A stretch of DNA of 64,000 bases. Origin: a bacterium. GTDB taxonomy: Bacteria > Elusimicrobiota > Elusimicrobia > UBA1565 > UBA9628. Numbering within the stretch: the stretch's first letter is position 1; the number at the start of each line of letters is the position of its first letter. The notes beneath the pieces were generated by a model. That model saw only the letters and a list, made by a program, of their open reading frames with translations. It did not search any database and was not told the DNA's origin. The stretch covers positions 1 through 64,000 of the forward strand of contig JAJXVH010000001.1 of NCBI GenBank assembly GCA_021782205.1. The letters are read 5' to 3'. Made by a program: the position numbers and the translations under genes. Positions 38,787-47,095 of the stretch are shown here, one piece after another.

Positions 38787-39652
38787 GAAGCGTCGAGAAG
38801 GTGTTTTCGGGCGCGCCGTTCCACATGGTCGGAGACGGCTTTCGCGTGAGCAATCATTTCCCGGCCGTCAGCGACCTGCTCAAGCGGATGAGCCCGTTTT
38901 TCCTGCTCGACTATCATCCGCCTTTCGAGTACCCGCAGACGTCAGACGAGCGCCGCGGCGTAGGACCGCATCCGCACCGCGGCTTCGAGACGGTGACGCT
39001 CGCCTATGAAGGTGCCGTCGCCCACCACGACAGCGCGGGCAACGGGGGCGTGATCCGGCCCGGCGACGTGCAGTGGATGACGGCCGGATCCGGCGTCCTG
39101 CACAGCGAGTATCACGAGAAATCCTTCGCAAGTTCGGGCGGCCCCCTGCACGTGGTCCAGATTTGGGTGAACTTGCCCCGGAAGTACAAGATGCACGCGC
39201 CGCGCTATCAGGCCGTGCTGGACGCGGATATTCCGCGCGTGGAGTTGTCCGGCGAGGCGGGCACGGCGCGCGTGATCTCTGGCGCGCTCGATGACGCGCA
39301 GGGTCCGGCGGCCACGTTCAGCCCCGCGCGTATGATCGACGCGCGCCTGAAGGCGGGCAAATCCGCGCGCTTCGCCATTGAGCGCGGCCATAATGCCGCG
39401 GTTCTGGCGTTGGAAGGCGCGGTCGTCGTCGATGGCGCGCGCGCGTCCGCGGGAGAATCGGTCCTCCTGAAGAACGACGGCGACGAGTTGGTGGTCGCGG
39501 CCGAGACGGACGCGGCGGTCCTCTTGCTCGACGGCGCGCCCATCGAGGAGCCGCTGTATCATTATGGACCGTTCCTGATGAACACGCGCGACGAGATCAA
39601 CCAGGCCGTCGAGGACTACCAGGCGGGCAAGTTCGGCCGCCTGCGCGACTGA
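38780..39652 (+). CDS. pirin family protein
   Basis: Bicupin metalloprotein; some members are quercetinases or redox-sensing regulators. 290 residues from the ATG at 38780. The metal motif GPHPHRGFETVTL (about 57-69) and the second pair HSEYHEK provide three His and one Glu. The C-terminal cupin ends in PIEEPLYHYGPFLMN. Co-transcribed with marR, so it is probably induced by the same signal. Confidence 0.9.
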   Translation: MLRSVEKVFSGAPFHMVGDGFRVSNHFPAVSDLLKRMSPFFLLDYHPPFEYPQTSDERRGVGPHPHRGFETVTLAYEGAVAHHDSAGNGGVIRPGDVQWMTAGSGVLHSEYHEKSFASSGGPLHVVQIWVNLPRKYKMHAPRYQAVLDADIPRVELSGEAGTARVISGALDDAQGPAATFSPARMIDARLKAGKSARFAIERGHNAAVLALEGAVVVDGARASAGESVLLKNDGDELVVAAETDAAVLLLDGAPIEEPLYHYGPFLMNTRDEINQAVEDYQAGKFGRLRD

Positions 39653-39655
39653 CGC

Positions 39656-40450
39656 TCAGGGCCAGCCGTACAAGGCGGCGGCGTTGGCCGAGGTGCGGCG
39701 TGCGACTTCCTCCAACGGCATATCCCAAACCGCGGCCAGAGCCGCGGCGATCTCCGGAATGGCGCTCGGCTCGTTGCGCTTGCCGCGCGCGCTTTGCGGC
39801 GGCAGGTAGGGCGAGTCGGTCTCCAGAACCACGGCGTCCGGTCCGGCGCGGCGCAGGCCTTCGCGCAGAGCGTCGTTCTTTTTATAGGTCACCGGGCCGT
39901 CGGCGCCCAGCGCGAAGCCCAGCGCCGCGCAGTCCTGCGCCTGCTCCGGCGTTCCGGAGAAGCAATGCACGACGCCGTGGAAGCGACGCCGCGTCGGCGG
40001 TCCGGAGAATGCATCGCGCAGCATGGGCAGAAGATCGGCGTAGGCATCGCGGCAGTGGATCACCACCGGCATATTCCAATCGCGTGCGGCCGCGAGCACC
40101 GCGGAGAAGGCCCGGCGCTGGGCGTCGGCCGGCACCTGGGCCTTCGCGTAGTCCAGGCCGATCTCGCCGATGGCGACGGCTTGCGGGGCCGCGTCCAGCG
40201 CGGCGCGCAGACGACCCAAAAATCCGTCATCGTAACGATCCGCATAATACGGGTGTAGGCCCAGCGCGCAGCGCGCGGCGTTGGGATGCGCGCGGGCCAA
40301 CGCGGCGGCGCGCGCCCAGTCGTCGGGGCTGTCGGCGATTTCCACGAAACGCGCCACGCCCGCGGCGGCGGCGCGCGCGATCACCGCGTCGCGGTCCGCG
40401 TCGAAGGCGGCGTCGCACAGGTGCGCGTGCGTGTCGACGAACGCGCTCAC
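39656..40450 (-). CDS. tatD: TatD-family metal-dependent hydrolase/DNase
   Basis: TIM-barrel hydrolase with DNase activity in studied members. 264 residues from the GTG at 40450. Metal ligands appear in FVDTHAHLCD, IGEIGLDY, VIHCRDAY, VHCFSG and LETDSPYL. The start overlaps the TPR gene stop as GTGA. In-frame sequence upstream to 40798 lies in that gene and was excluded. Confidence 0.92.
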   Translation of the reverse strand: MSAFVDTHAHLCDAAFDADRDAVIARAAAAGVARFVEIADSPDDWARAAALARAHPNAARCALGLHPYYADRYDDGFLGRLRAALDAAPQAVAIGEIGLDYAKAQVPADAQRRAFSAVLAAARDWNMPVVIHCRDAYADLLPMLRDAFSGPPTRRRFHGVVHCFSGTPEQAQDCAALGFALGADGPVTYKKNDALREGLRRAGPDAVVLETDSPYLPPQSARGKRNEPSAIPEIAAALAAVWDMPLEEVARRTSANAAALYGWP

Positions 40451-41895
40451 CGAGGGAGAACCGAGGCGCGGCGCACGAACTCGACGACCGCGGCGTCTTT
40501 TTCCGCGGCCAGCGCGCGGGCGCGGGCGCGCGCCGCCTGCGGCACGCGCGCGTAATAGTGGTCCAGCACCATGACGATGGCGTAGGCGCGCACGCCGGGG
40601 TCGGGATCGTCCAGCGCCTTGAGCGCGCGCGGCAGGGCGTTCATCCCGTCCAGGTCGGCGAAAAGGTTCAGCGCGCGAATGCGCGTCAGCGGTTTGTCCG
40701 AGCCCAGCCACTCGTCGCGGCGCGCGCGCACGGCGTCGGGCTGGACTTGGCCGATCTCGTAGAGCGCGTAGTCGGCGTTGCGGCGCACGATCTCGCAATC
40801 ATCGTCCAGCAGACCTCCCAGCGCGTCGATCCAGCGCGGGTCTTTGAACCGAGCGGCGCGCAGGGCGGCCTGCGCGCGCAGGGACGCGTCGTCCAAATCA
40901 AAGCGTCCGCCCAGGCCGGCGACCGTCGCACCCTTGAGCAGGCGCTCGCGCCGCGCGTCCAGCGCCTCGCGGATGCGCGTCTCGATGAGTTCGCCGTTCT
41001 CCGCGTAATAGGGATTCTCGCGGTAGAGCGCCAGATAGAATGGCAGGGCCGCCTCGGGGTCGCCCAGGCGCTTGTCGTAGATCTCGGCCAGCTTGGCGGC
41101 GCTGTAGAGATCGGCGGCGTCGTGCTCCCACGCCGCGTCCAGCCAGCGGCGCGCGCCGTCGTAGTCGCGCTTCTTGAGGGCGAGCTCGCCCAGCACGTGC
41201 GCGGCCCCGGGACTGGAAGGATCCCGATTCAAATCCTCACGCGCGAAGGCTTCCGCCTGGGCGTCCTCGCCGCGCGCGATCAGCGCGTCGCCCAAGGACT
41301 CCAGCGCCGCCGCATTCTTGGGCTGCCCTGTGTGAAGGTCCTGGAGCGCGGTGAGCGCCAGCGCCGCGGGCTGTCCGCCGGCCCCGTCCGGATCGCCCGA
41401 CGCCAGGCGGGCGAGCTGTTCCAGCGAGTCGCGCCCTTCCGGGCTGTCGGGGTAGTCGCGCGCGGTCTCCGCGTGGATGGGGATGGCCAGGGCCGGATCG
41501 CCCAGGCCCTTGAGCCGAGCGCGCGACTGCGCCGCGGGACCGCCCGCGCCGACCACGATCCCCGCCTGGGCGCGGCGAAAATCATCTTCCGAAAAGAGTT
41601 GGCGCGCGGCATACATCACGTAAAAAGAGTCGATGGGGCGCCCGGCCCGCCACAGAGCCTGCGACAGGCGCAGATGCGCGTCGACGTCCAAGAGGCGGTC
41701 GCGATAGTCCCGGCGCGCGTCTTCGAGCGCCTGCGCGGAGGCGGCGCGGTCGGCGGAAACGGACGCCGCGGGCGCGGTCTCGGTCGCGGGACCGGAGAAC
41801 CAGCGCAGCACCAAGCCCGCGTAGGCCGCGAAGGCCGCGGCGATCAGCAGCAAGGACGCGGCGATGACCAGGTTCGTGCGGCGGGATTCGCGCAT
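40447..41895 (-). CDS. membrane-anchored TPR/HEAT-repeat protein
   Basis: 482 residues. An N-terminal membrane segment (9-31) probably anchors it with the rest outside the cytoplasm. The middle (about 60-300) shows TPR-like helix pairs, such as GDALIARGEDAQAEAFARED and ELALKKRDYDGARRWLDAAW. The C-terminal 150 residues show HEAT-like repeats (RRNADYALYEIG, PDPGVRAYAIVMVL). No enzymatic motif. It is translationally coupled to tatD. Confidence 0.8.
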   Translation of the reverse strand: MRESRRTNLVIAASLLLIAAAFAAYAGLVLRWFSGPATETAPAASVSADRAASAQALEDARRDYRDRLLDVDAHLRLSQALWRAGRPIDSFYVMYAARQLFSEDDFRRAQAGIVVGAGGPAAQSRARLKGLGDPALAIPIHAETARDYPDSPEGRDSLEQLARLASGDPDGAGGQPAALALTALQDLHTGQPKNAAALESLGDALIARGEDAQAEAFAREDLNRDPSSPGAAHVLGELALKKRDYDGARRWLDAAWEHDAADLYSAAKLAEIYDKRLGDPEAALPFYLALYRENPYYAENGELIETRIREALDARRERLLKGATVAGLGGRFDLDDASLRAQAALRAARFKDPRWIDALGGLLDDDCEIVRRNADYALYEIGQVQPDAVRARRDEWLGSDKPLTRIRALNLFADLDGMNALPRALKALDDPDPGVRAYAIVMVLDHYYARVPQAARARARALAAEKDAAVVEFVRRASVLPR

Positions 41896-41901
41896 GGGAT
41901 T

Positions 41902-41907
41902 ATTATA
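41902..41907 (-). promoter_or_regulatory. -10 element 6 nt before the TPR/HEAT gene
   Basis: A consensus TATAAT (41907-41902, minus strand) ends six bases before the ATG at 41895, consistent with leaderless transcription. The T-rich tail of the upstream terminator overlaps this region. Confidence 0.5.
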
Positions 41908-41914
41908 GAAAAGG

Positions 41915-41947
41915 GCCCGCCCCCGGCGGGCGACTCCGGGGGCGGGC
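41915..41947 (-). terminator. strong rho-independent terminator
   Basis: A perfect 12-bp GC stem: GCCCGCCCCCGG (41915-41926) and its complement CCGGGGGCGGGC (41936-41947), with a 9-nt loop. On the minus strand it is followed by CCTTTTCTATA, so it ends the transcript of the 88-residue gene just upstream. Confidence 0.75.
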
Positions 41948-41966
41948 GGCGGCGGCGCGCGGCGCG

Positions 41967-42233
41967 CTACTTCGAAAAATACTTCCAGCGCCGGTCCTGA
42001 TCGGCGCTGACGCGCGTCAGAAGGTGCTCCTCAACGCGCGTCCAGGTCTCGTCGCCCTCGGGCGCGGCGGTCATGCGTGCCCAGGCGCGTTCGCTCTCCT
42101 CGATGCGCTGGCTGAGAGCTTCCAGGTGCGCGACCTCCTCGGGCGTCGTCTCGACGGCTCGCGGACGGCGTGCGGGGCTGCGCGCGGCGGAAAGAGACTT
42201 GGGCCTCGCGGCCTTTTGCGTCTTCTTTTTCAT
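41967..42233 (-). CDS. small basic protein of unknown function
   Basis: 88 residues from the ATG at 42233, which has an AGGGAGG ribosome site; the longer in-frame form from 42317 has none. The N-terminal third is Lys/Arg-rich (MKKKTQKAARPKSLSAARS). The rest is a charged helix (EEVAHLEALSQRIEESERAW) with no Cys. It might bind nucleic acid. A strong terminator follows. Confidence 0.6.
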   Translation of the reverse strand: MKKKTQKAARPKSLSAARSPARRPRAVETTPEEVAHLEALSQRIEESERAWARMTAAPEGDETWTRVEEHLLTRVSADQDRRWKYFSK

Positions 42234-42440
42234 GCGATAAGCCTCCCTGCCCGGACTCGCGGCGCTGATGCGCCGCGGGGGCGTTTGAAGTGTAAGCCGC
42301 GAACCCGGTTTTCGCAAGGGGCGTCGGTTGGAAAAATTCCTATCTTGTATCTTGGTCCGCGTCGACCGAGCCCCCGCGCTCTCAGAGCGGGTGAAACGGC
42401 CGGCTTGAGGCCCGCGGCGGCCGCTCTACCGAGCGCAGAG

Positions 42441-43271
42441 CTATTCCAGGCGGGCGATGCACTCGCCGGCCGCGTCCGACTTGGGCAGGCTCTTCGAGTA
42501 GATGGCGTAGCAGGCGTCGAAGTTCGCGTTGTCGACGAAGCTGAAGCTGCGAGACCGATGGATGCACTCGCCGGCCGCGTCCGACTTGGGCAGGCTCTCC
42601 GAGTAGATGGCGTAGCAGGCGTCGAAGTTCGCGTTGTCGACGAAGCTGAAGCTGCGCGCCTGCTGAAGGCACTCGTCGGCCGCGTCGGATGACGCCAGTG
42701 AGTTGCTGTAGATCGAGAGGCACTTCAGGAAATTCGGGTCGCGGAAGATGGACGTCCGCGCCGGCGTCGGAGGGGGCACCGGGGCCGGGGTCTCCGAGCA
42801 ATCCGCAACGTCCGAGGGGCCGGTCGCGAGCAGACGGTCGACGGCGGCGGCGAGATAATCGGGCGACAGATCGCGGCAATGGAGCGCATCCAGATCCCCG
42901 AAGGCGGCGCGAAGGGCGGGAATCTCCTCGTCGAGGTGCTCCGCGAGCGCGTCTGGAACCCGAACCTGAGCCTCGTTCTTCGCCCGCCAGACGGCGTAGT
43001 CGGCGCAGGCTTCGGCGCTGCGCGAGGGGTCCGGAAAGTCCTTTTTCTTGCAACCGGACGTCTTCGCTGGCGGCTCCGCGGGAGACGAGGACGGTTCGTC
43101 GACGCCGCCCTGGGAGGGGAAGCCGATCGTCGTGGGCGCGAAGTCCTGGGTGCCGCCGGCGACGACGGCCTGCATCCTGGATCGGACGTCCGCCATCGTG
43201 CCCGCCGCGGCGGACGAGGCGATCAGAACGGGACCGACCATCAACAGGAGGAAGGAGTTCGTGTTCTTCAT
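42441..43271 (-). CDS. secreted Cys-containing repeat protein
   Basis: 276 residues from the ATG at 43271, giving a clean signal peptide (NSFLLLMVGPVLIASSAAAG). An in-frame ATG at 43421 is preceded 7 nt upstream by TATAAT, but it would bury the signal peptide behind 50 residues, so it is the less likely start. The C-terminal third consists of 35-residue repeats, each with FDACYAIYS and SDAAGECI, so two Cys per unit. Other cysteines occur in the middle (SGCKKKDFPDP). It is probably disulfide-bonded outside the cytoplasm. No family recognised. Confidence 0.68.
   Translation of the reverse strand: MKNTNSFLLLMVGPVLIASSAAAGTMADVRSRMQAVVAGGTQDFAPTTIGFPSQGGVDEPSSSPAEPPAKTSGCKKKDFPDPSRSAEACADYAVWRAKNEAQVRVPDALAEHLDEEIPALRAAFGDLDALHCRDLSPDYLAAAVDRLLATGPSDVADCSETPAPVPPPTPARTSIFRDPNFLKCLSIYSNSLASSDAADECLQQARSFSFVDNANFDACYAIYSESLPKSDAAGECIHRSRSFSFVDNANFDACYAIYSKSLPKSDAAGECIARLE
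42456..42665. repeat. tandem 105-bp coding repeat (two near-identical copies plus a diverged third)
   Basis: Copies begin at 42456 and 42561 with the same GATGCACTCGCCGGCCGCGT and stay nearly identical for about 98 bp. A diverged third copy occupies about 42666-42740. The period of 105 bp equals 35 codons, so copy number can change without frameshift. Confidence 0.85.
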
Positions 43272-43467
43272 GATAATTGAGGATATTGCGGGAACGCGGC
43301 GCGTGCCAGGGAACTTCGGCCTAGGCGCGCGGACCGTTGGGCCCGCGGAGAGGTGGGCCCAATGAGGCGCAAGCCTGCGGGGCGAAAAATTTAATTCTTC
43401 ATCTGAATAGTTTCCATTCACACATTGAATTATAAGTCACCAGCGCCCGGAGCGCACGGACCTCCGC

Positions 43468-44223
43468 TCAGTTTTCGGAGTGCGCGTCGCGCAGGCTGAG
43501 GACGATCGCGCGCCAAATCTCGTCTTCCTGGCCGCCGTAAAAGAAATACAGCTCGTTCTGGCCCAGGACGTAGGTCTCGATGTGCGGGGTGGGCGACAAG
43601 ATGTTGGCCTGCACGCCGGGCAAGGTCGCGATCTGTATATTCTTGGTGGTGAACTTGGTGTTGCGCAGTTTTCTGGCGACGGCTTGGGAGAGGCGGGCCA
43701 GGCCCGCGGGGTTGGGCGGAAACTCGCTGGGCGCGGCCTCCAGGCGCACGATGCCCATCTGGCCGAACAGCTCCTTGTCGATGAAATTGGTGGGGTCCGT
43801 GCCGCGCGGGCAAAAATGCACGACCTCGTCCGTTTTTTCCGCGTCGCGATAGGCGCTGACGCCGACGTAGTTGGGCGGCAGACGCACCACCCAGCCCGCG
43901 TGTCCCACGTAGCCGGATTCGCCGGAGGACGCCGCGGCGGCGGGCTTCTCCGTCGCGGGCTTCATCATCATCATCGCGGCCAGAACCAGCAGAAGGACGG
44001 AGCCCAGCGCGGCGGCCAGGATCATCGCCTTCTTGCGGTCGGGCGGCGCCTTCAGGCGTACGGTCGGCGCGGGCGGCGCTTTGGGATTGCTGCGGGCGAC
44101 CGCCAGGCTGTCCTGAAAATCCTGTTCACTGATGCCCTCTTCGCGGAGTTGAAGGCGCAGGTCCTCCGCGTCGAAAGTGGGCAGATGGGCGCGAAGATAG
44201 TCGACGACCTGGGGCAGGACCAT
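43468..44223 (-). CDS. single-pass membrane protein of unknown function
   Basis: 251 residues. Residues 1-45 form a small acidic helical domain, then a Pro-rich basic linker (APPAPTVRLKAPPDRKK). One membrane segment at about 67-86 ends in five methionines (AAMMMMK). The remaining 155 residues are outside, mixed alpha/beta, and begin GYVGHAGWVVRLPPNYVGVSA. No recognised domain. A weak AT-rich element precedes the ATG. Confidence 0.68.
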   Translation of the reverse strand: MVLPQVVDYLRAHLPTFDAEDLRLQLREEGISEQDFQDSLAVARSNPKAPPAPTVRLKAPPDRKKAMILAAALGSVLLLVLAAMMMMKPATEKPAAAASSGESGYVGHAGWVVRLPPNYVGVSAYRDAEKTDEVVHFCPRGTDPTNFIDKELFGQMGIVRLEAAPSEFPPNPAGLARLSQAVARKLRNTKFTTKNIQIATLPGVQANILSPTPHIETYVLGQNELYFFYGGQEDEIWRAIVLSLRDAHSEN

Positions 44224-44285
44224 TCGCGTTTAGGTTAGGGCCGCGGGGTCGGTGTTGTCAAGACGCGCGCGATGAAGATCCGGCG

Positions 44286-47030
44286 TCAACGCGGCTTCAG
44301 CTGGTCGATGATGAATTGACGCAGTTCGACCTTGGTCTTGGGGTCGGCCACGGTGCCGGTGACCGCCACGTCGATGGGCGCCACGCGGCCCACCTGGGCG
44401 GTGACCACCAGGTCCAAAAGCTCCCGGGGCAGGTCGATGGTGCCCCGCGCGGAGACTTGCGCGGCGTCGGAGTCCATTTCCGAGCGGCGCAACGTCATCA
44501 CGCCGTCCTTGAAGGAATACTCGCCGACGATCTGGTGGAGCGTGATGTCGTTGAAGTTCGGGAACAGATGCAGGCCGCCGAGGCGGCCCAGCTTCTGCAC
44601 GACCAGCAGAGGGAAAATCAGCACCTTCACCAGTTTCGACTCCGTGGTCATGTCGCCCACGGAGCGCACCCGGCCGCCGCCCACCTGCAGGCGCGCGTCG
44701 CCGTCCAGGCCGCCCAGGTCCGGCGACAGGCCGCGCAGGTCCCAGCCTACCGCCACGTTCTCGACCGTCGCGTTCGGGTGGATGAGCGTGCCGACGCGGA
44801 AGTGGCCGCGCGTGGCGATCACCGGCGGTTTGCCCGCCGTACCCGGCGCCGTCTTTTCTCTCGCGGCTTGGCGGTCGGCCTGGACCTGGCTTTTGGCGGT
44901 CAGCCAGCGGCCCAGGTCGAAGCGGTCCAGGGACGCCTCCAACTGGATCTCGGGCGCGCGCGCGTAATCCTTCACGGTCAGGTCCATTTTCAACGCGCCG
45001 TCGTCGACGCGGCCCGTCAGGTTGGGCACGTCGACGCGCGTCTGGTCGAAGGAGACCGTCCCGGCGAATCCGGAAAGCGGAAGCCCCGCCACCGTCGCGC
45101 CTAGACCTTGAAAACGGAGCTTGCCGGCGTAGACCGGGTGCGTCTTGGCTCCGGTCACCGACAGCGCGAAAAATCCCGTGCCGCCGGGCTTGAGAGCCCG
45201 CGTGCGCGGCGTCAGGTCCGCCAACTCGTCAAGCGAAAACGAGCGGCACTTGACCAGCAGGTCCAGCCCGGCGCGGCCGACGGGATCTGCGACCGCGCCG
45301 GAGACGTCCACGTCGTTGTGGCCCGCGATCAGGCGCAGGGTGCGGATTTTCACCTCGCGCGCGGAGTAGGAGGCGTCCAGGCTCCAATGGGCGGCGGGAG
45401 CGCGCAGGCCGGCGGGCACGCCCGCAAACGGCAGGTCGCGGTCGGTGAGCGGCGGCAGGGACGCATCGGCTTTCACGGCCAAGTTCGGCCGAGGCGCGCC
45501 GGCCAAGGCGTTGGCCACCAGGCCGTCGAGCTGGACGGCCGCGTTTTTCATTTTGACGCGCAGGCCGTCCAATTGCACGTCGTCGCCGCGAAGGCGCACC
45601 GTGCCGTCCACGCGCGAGGCCGGAACCGTCAACGACGGGGGCAAGGACTCGACGGCAAAAGGCAGGTCGGCGGCCGTGAAGGCGGGCAGGTCCAGCGCCA
45701 GCATCGCGGTCGCGTCGGCCGCGGGCTTGGCCGAGCGCAGGCCGCGCACCGTCCCCGTCACCGCGACGCTGCCGGCCTTCAGCGCCGCCTTGAGCGCGGT
45801 GACCGTCAGAGTGTCGCCAGACAGCGCCAAATCCCCGTCCACGCGCGCCGCCGGCAGATGAAGCTTCGGCGGCAGGCGCAAAAACGGATACTCGCCGGGA
45901 TGAATCTCTGGAACATCGACGCCGATGGTCGCTTTCCCGTCGAAGCGCGGCGACGGCCCGCCCGCGCCGCGCAGGGCGCCGGAGCCGGATATTTTTCCCG
46001 CGGGCCAGGACGCGCGCAGCGCGCGTAGCTCAAGGGATCCCGGCGCATAGCGCGCGGAGACCGACAGTTCCACGGGCGGCAGTTGGAACGCGGCAATTCC
46101 CGCTTTCGGGATCAGCGCGGCCAGAAAGTCCGTGTTCAGTCCGGGGGTGCGGGCTTTTATATCGGCGTCCGCGGCCGCCCCAAGCGTGGCGGTGCCCTGG
46201 GCGCTCAGCAGTTCTCGGCCGGCGGCCGACAGCGCCGCGTCGAAGTCGATTTTCGGCGCGTCCAGTCCCGCGACTTTCCCGGACGCGGACAAAGCCAGGC
46301 CCTCCGCCGTCACCGTCAGGCGCGCGATCGTGGTCCGGAACGCCGCGCGCGAGCCGTCGGCCAGGTCCACGCGGCCCGAGAAATTCACCGCCGCGTCGAC
46401 CGGCCGCGCGCCGGCCTTGCCGCGCACGCGCGCGGAGGCGTCCGCCGAAAACGCGGACAGCGCGTGAAAATCATGCAGATTCATGTCCAACCCCGTCGCG
46501 GACCAGGCGGCGCCGCCGGCGCGGTCCTGGTAGTCGACGGCTCCGCGCGTCACGCGGATTTCTTTGACGTCGAGCGCGGGTTCGGCAGAGGCACCGGCGG
46601 CGGGCGCGGCCGCCGGCGCCGCGGCGGCGGACGATAGGAGCGACTCGTAGTTGAAGCGCCCGCCGTTTTCCTTGATGACGCGCACCGCCAACCCGTCGGC
46701 GACGACGCTGGCCACCACCAGGCGGCGGCGCAGAAGCGCCTTCCACGACGGCCGCAGACGCAGCGACTCGACGCGCACGAAGGTCCCCGCCGCGAAATCC
46801 GGCTTCTCGGAGATCTCCAGTCCGCGCAAGGCCAGCCCGCCCAGGCCCGCGTCGGCGCCGGCCAGGCGCACCTCGCGCCCTAGCTTTTGGTGCGCGGCGT
46901 CGACCGCCATCGCCCGCAGTTTCGCTTCCGGAAAATACGCGTGCAGGAGCACCGCCGCCGCCAGCGCGCCCAGCGCGCCCAAAGCGGCGGCCGCGGCCGC
47001 CGCCTTCAGCCAGAATCGAGCGCGCTTCAT
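44286..47030 (-). CDS. AsmA-family protein (probable lipid transport/outer-membrane biogenesis)
   Basis: 914 residues. N-terminal membrane anchor (about 8-31) followed by an AsmA-like opening (AVDAAHQKLGREVRLAGADAG) and a long beta-rich body of alternating strands, as in AsmA/YhdP/TamB-type proteins that bridge inner and outer membranes in diderms. The C-terminal region (DARLQVGGGRVRSVGDMTTE and VTGTVADPKTKVELRQF) is the usual AsmA ending. Its presence supports a two-membrane cell. Confidence 0.85.
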   Translation of the reverse strand: MKRARFWLKAAAAAAALGALGALAAAVLLHAYFPEAKLRAMAVDAAHQKLGREVRLAGADAGLGGLALRGLEISEKPDFAAGTFVRVESLRLRPSWKALLRRRLVVASVVADGLAVRVIKENGGRFNYESLLSSAAAAPAAAPAAGASAEPALDVKEIRVTRGAVDYQDRAGGAAWSATGLDMNLHDFHALSAFSADASARVRGKAGARPVDAAVNFSGRVDLADGSRAAFRTTIARLTVTAEGLALSASGKVAGLDAPKIDFDAALSAAGRELLSAQGTATLGAAADADIKARTPGLNTDFLAALIPKAGIAAFQLPPVELSVSARYAPGSLELRALRASWPAGKISGSGALRGAGGPSPRFDGKATIGVDVPEIHPGEYPFLRLPPKLHLPAARVDGDLALSGDTLTVTALKAALKAGSVAVTGTVRGLRSAKPAADATAMLALDLPAFTAADLPFAVESLPPSLTVPASRVDGTVRLRGDDVQLDGLRVKMKNAAVQLDGLVANALAGAPRPNLAVKADASLPPLTDRDLPFAGVPAGLRAPAAHWSLDASYSAREVKIRTLRLIAGHNDVDVSGAVADPVGRAGLDLLVKCRSFSLDELADLTPRTRALKPGGTGFFALSVTGAKTHPVYAGKLRFQGLGATVAGLPLSGFAGTVSFDQTRVDVPNLTGRVDDGALKMDLTVKDYARAPEIQLEASLDRFDLGRWLTAKSQVQADRQAAREKTAPGTAGKPPVIATRGHFRVGTLIHPNATVENVAVGWDLRGLSPDLGGLDGDARLQVGGGRVRSVGDMTTESKLVKVLIFPLLVVQKLGRLGGLHLFPNFNDITLHQIVGEYSFKDGVMTLRRSEMDSDAAQVSARGTIDLPRELLDLVVTAQVGRVAPIDVAVTGTVADPKTKVELRQFIIDQLKPR

Positions 47031-47036
47031 CGCCGG

Positions 47037-47042
47037 ATTTTA
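47037..47042 (-). promoter_or_regulatory. -10 element 6 nt before the AsmA-like gene
   Basis: TAAAAT (47042-47037) followed by six bases and the ATG at 47030 on the minus strand. Same geometry as at speB and the TPR gene; no clear -35. Confidence 0.42.
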
Positions 47043-47095
47043 CTTCTTCCGCGCGTCCTACTGGAGTGCCGGCTATCGAGCGCGTCGGAGAAGGA

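Noticed and set aside
42361-42440. GC-rich inverted segments after the secreted repeat gene as a terminator
   Set aside because: Stems such as CGCTC/GAGCG are short and no T-run follows on the minus strand, so termination cannot be supported.
43271-43434. ATG at 43421 with TATAAT 7 nt upstream as a leaderless start of the secreted repeat protein
   Set aside because: It would place a 50-residue Pro/Arg-rich extension before an obvious signal peptide; the ATG at 43271 is more plausible, although the TATAAT may still be its promoter.
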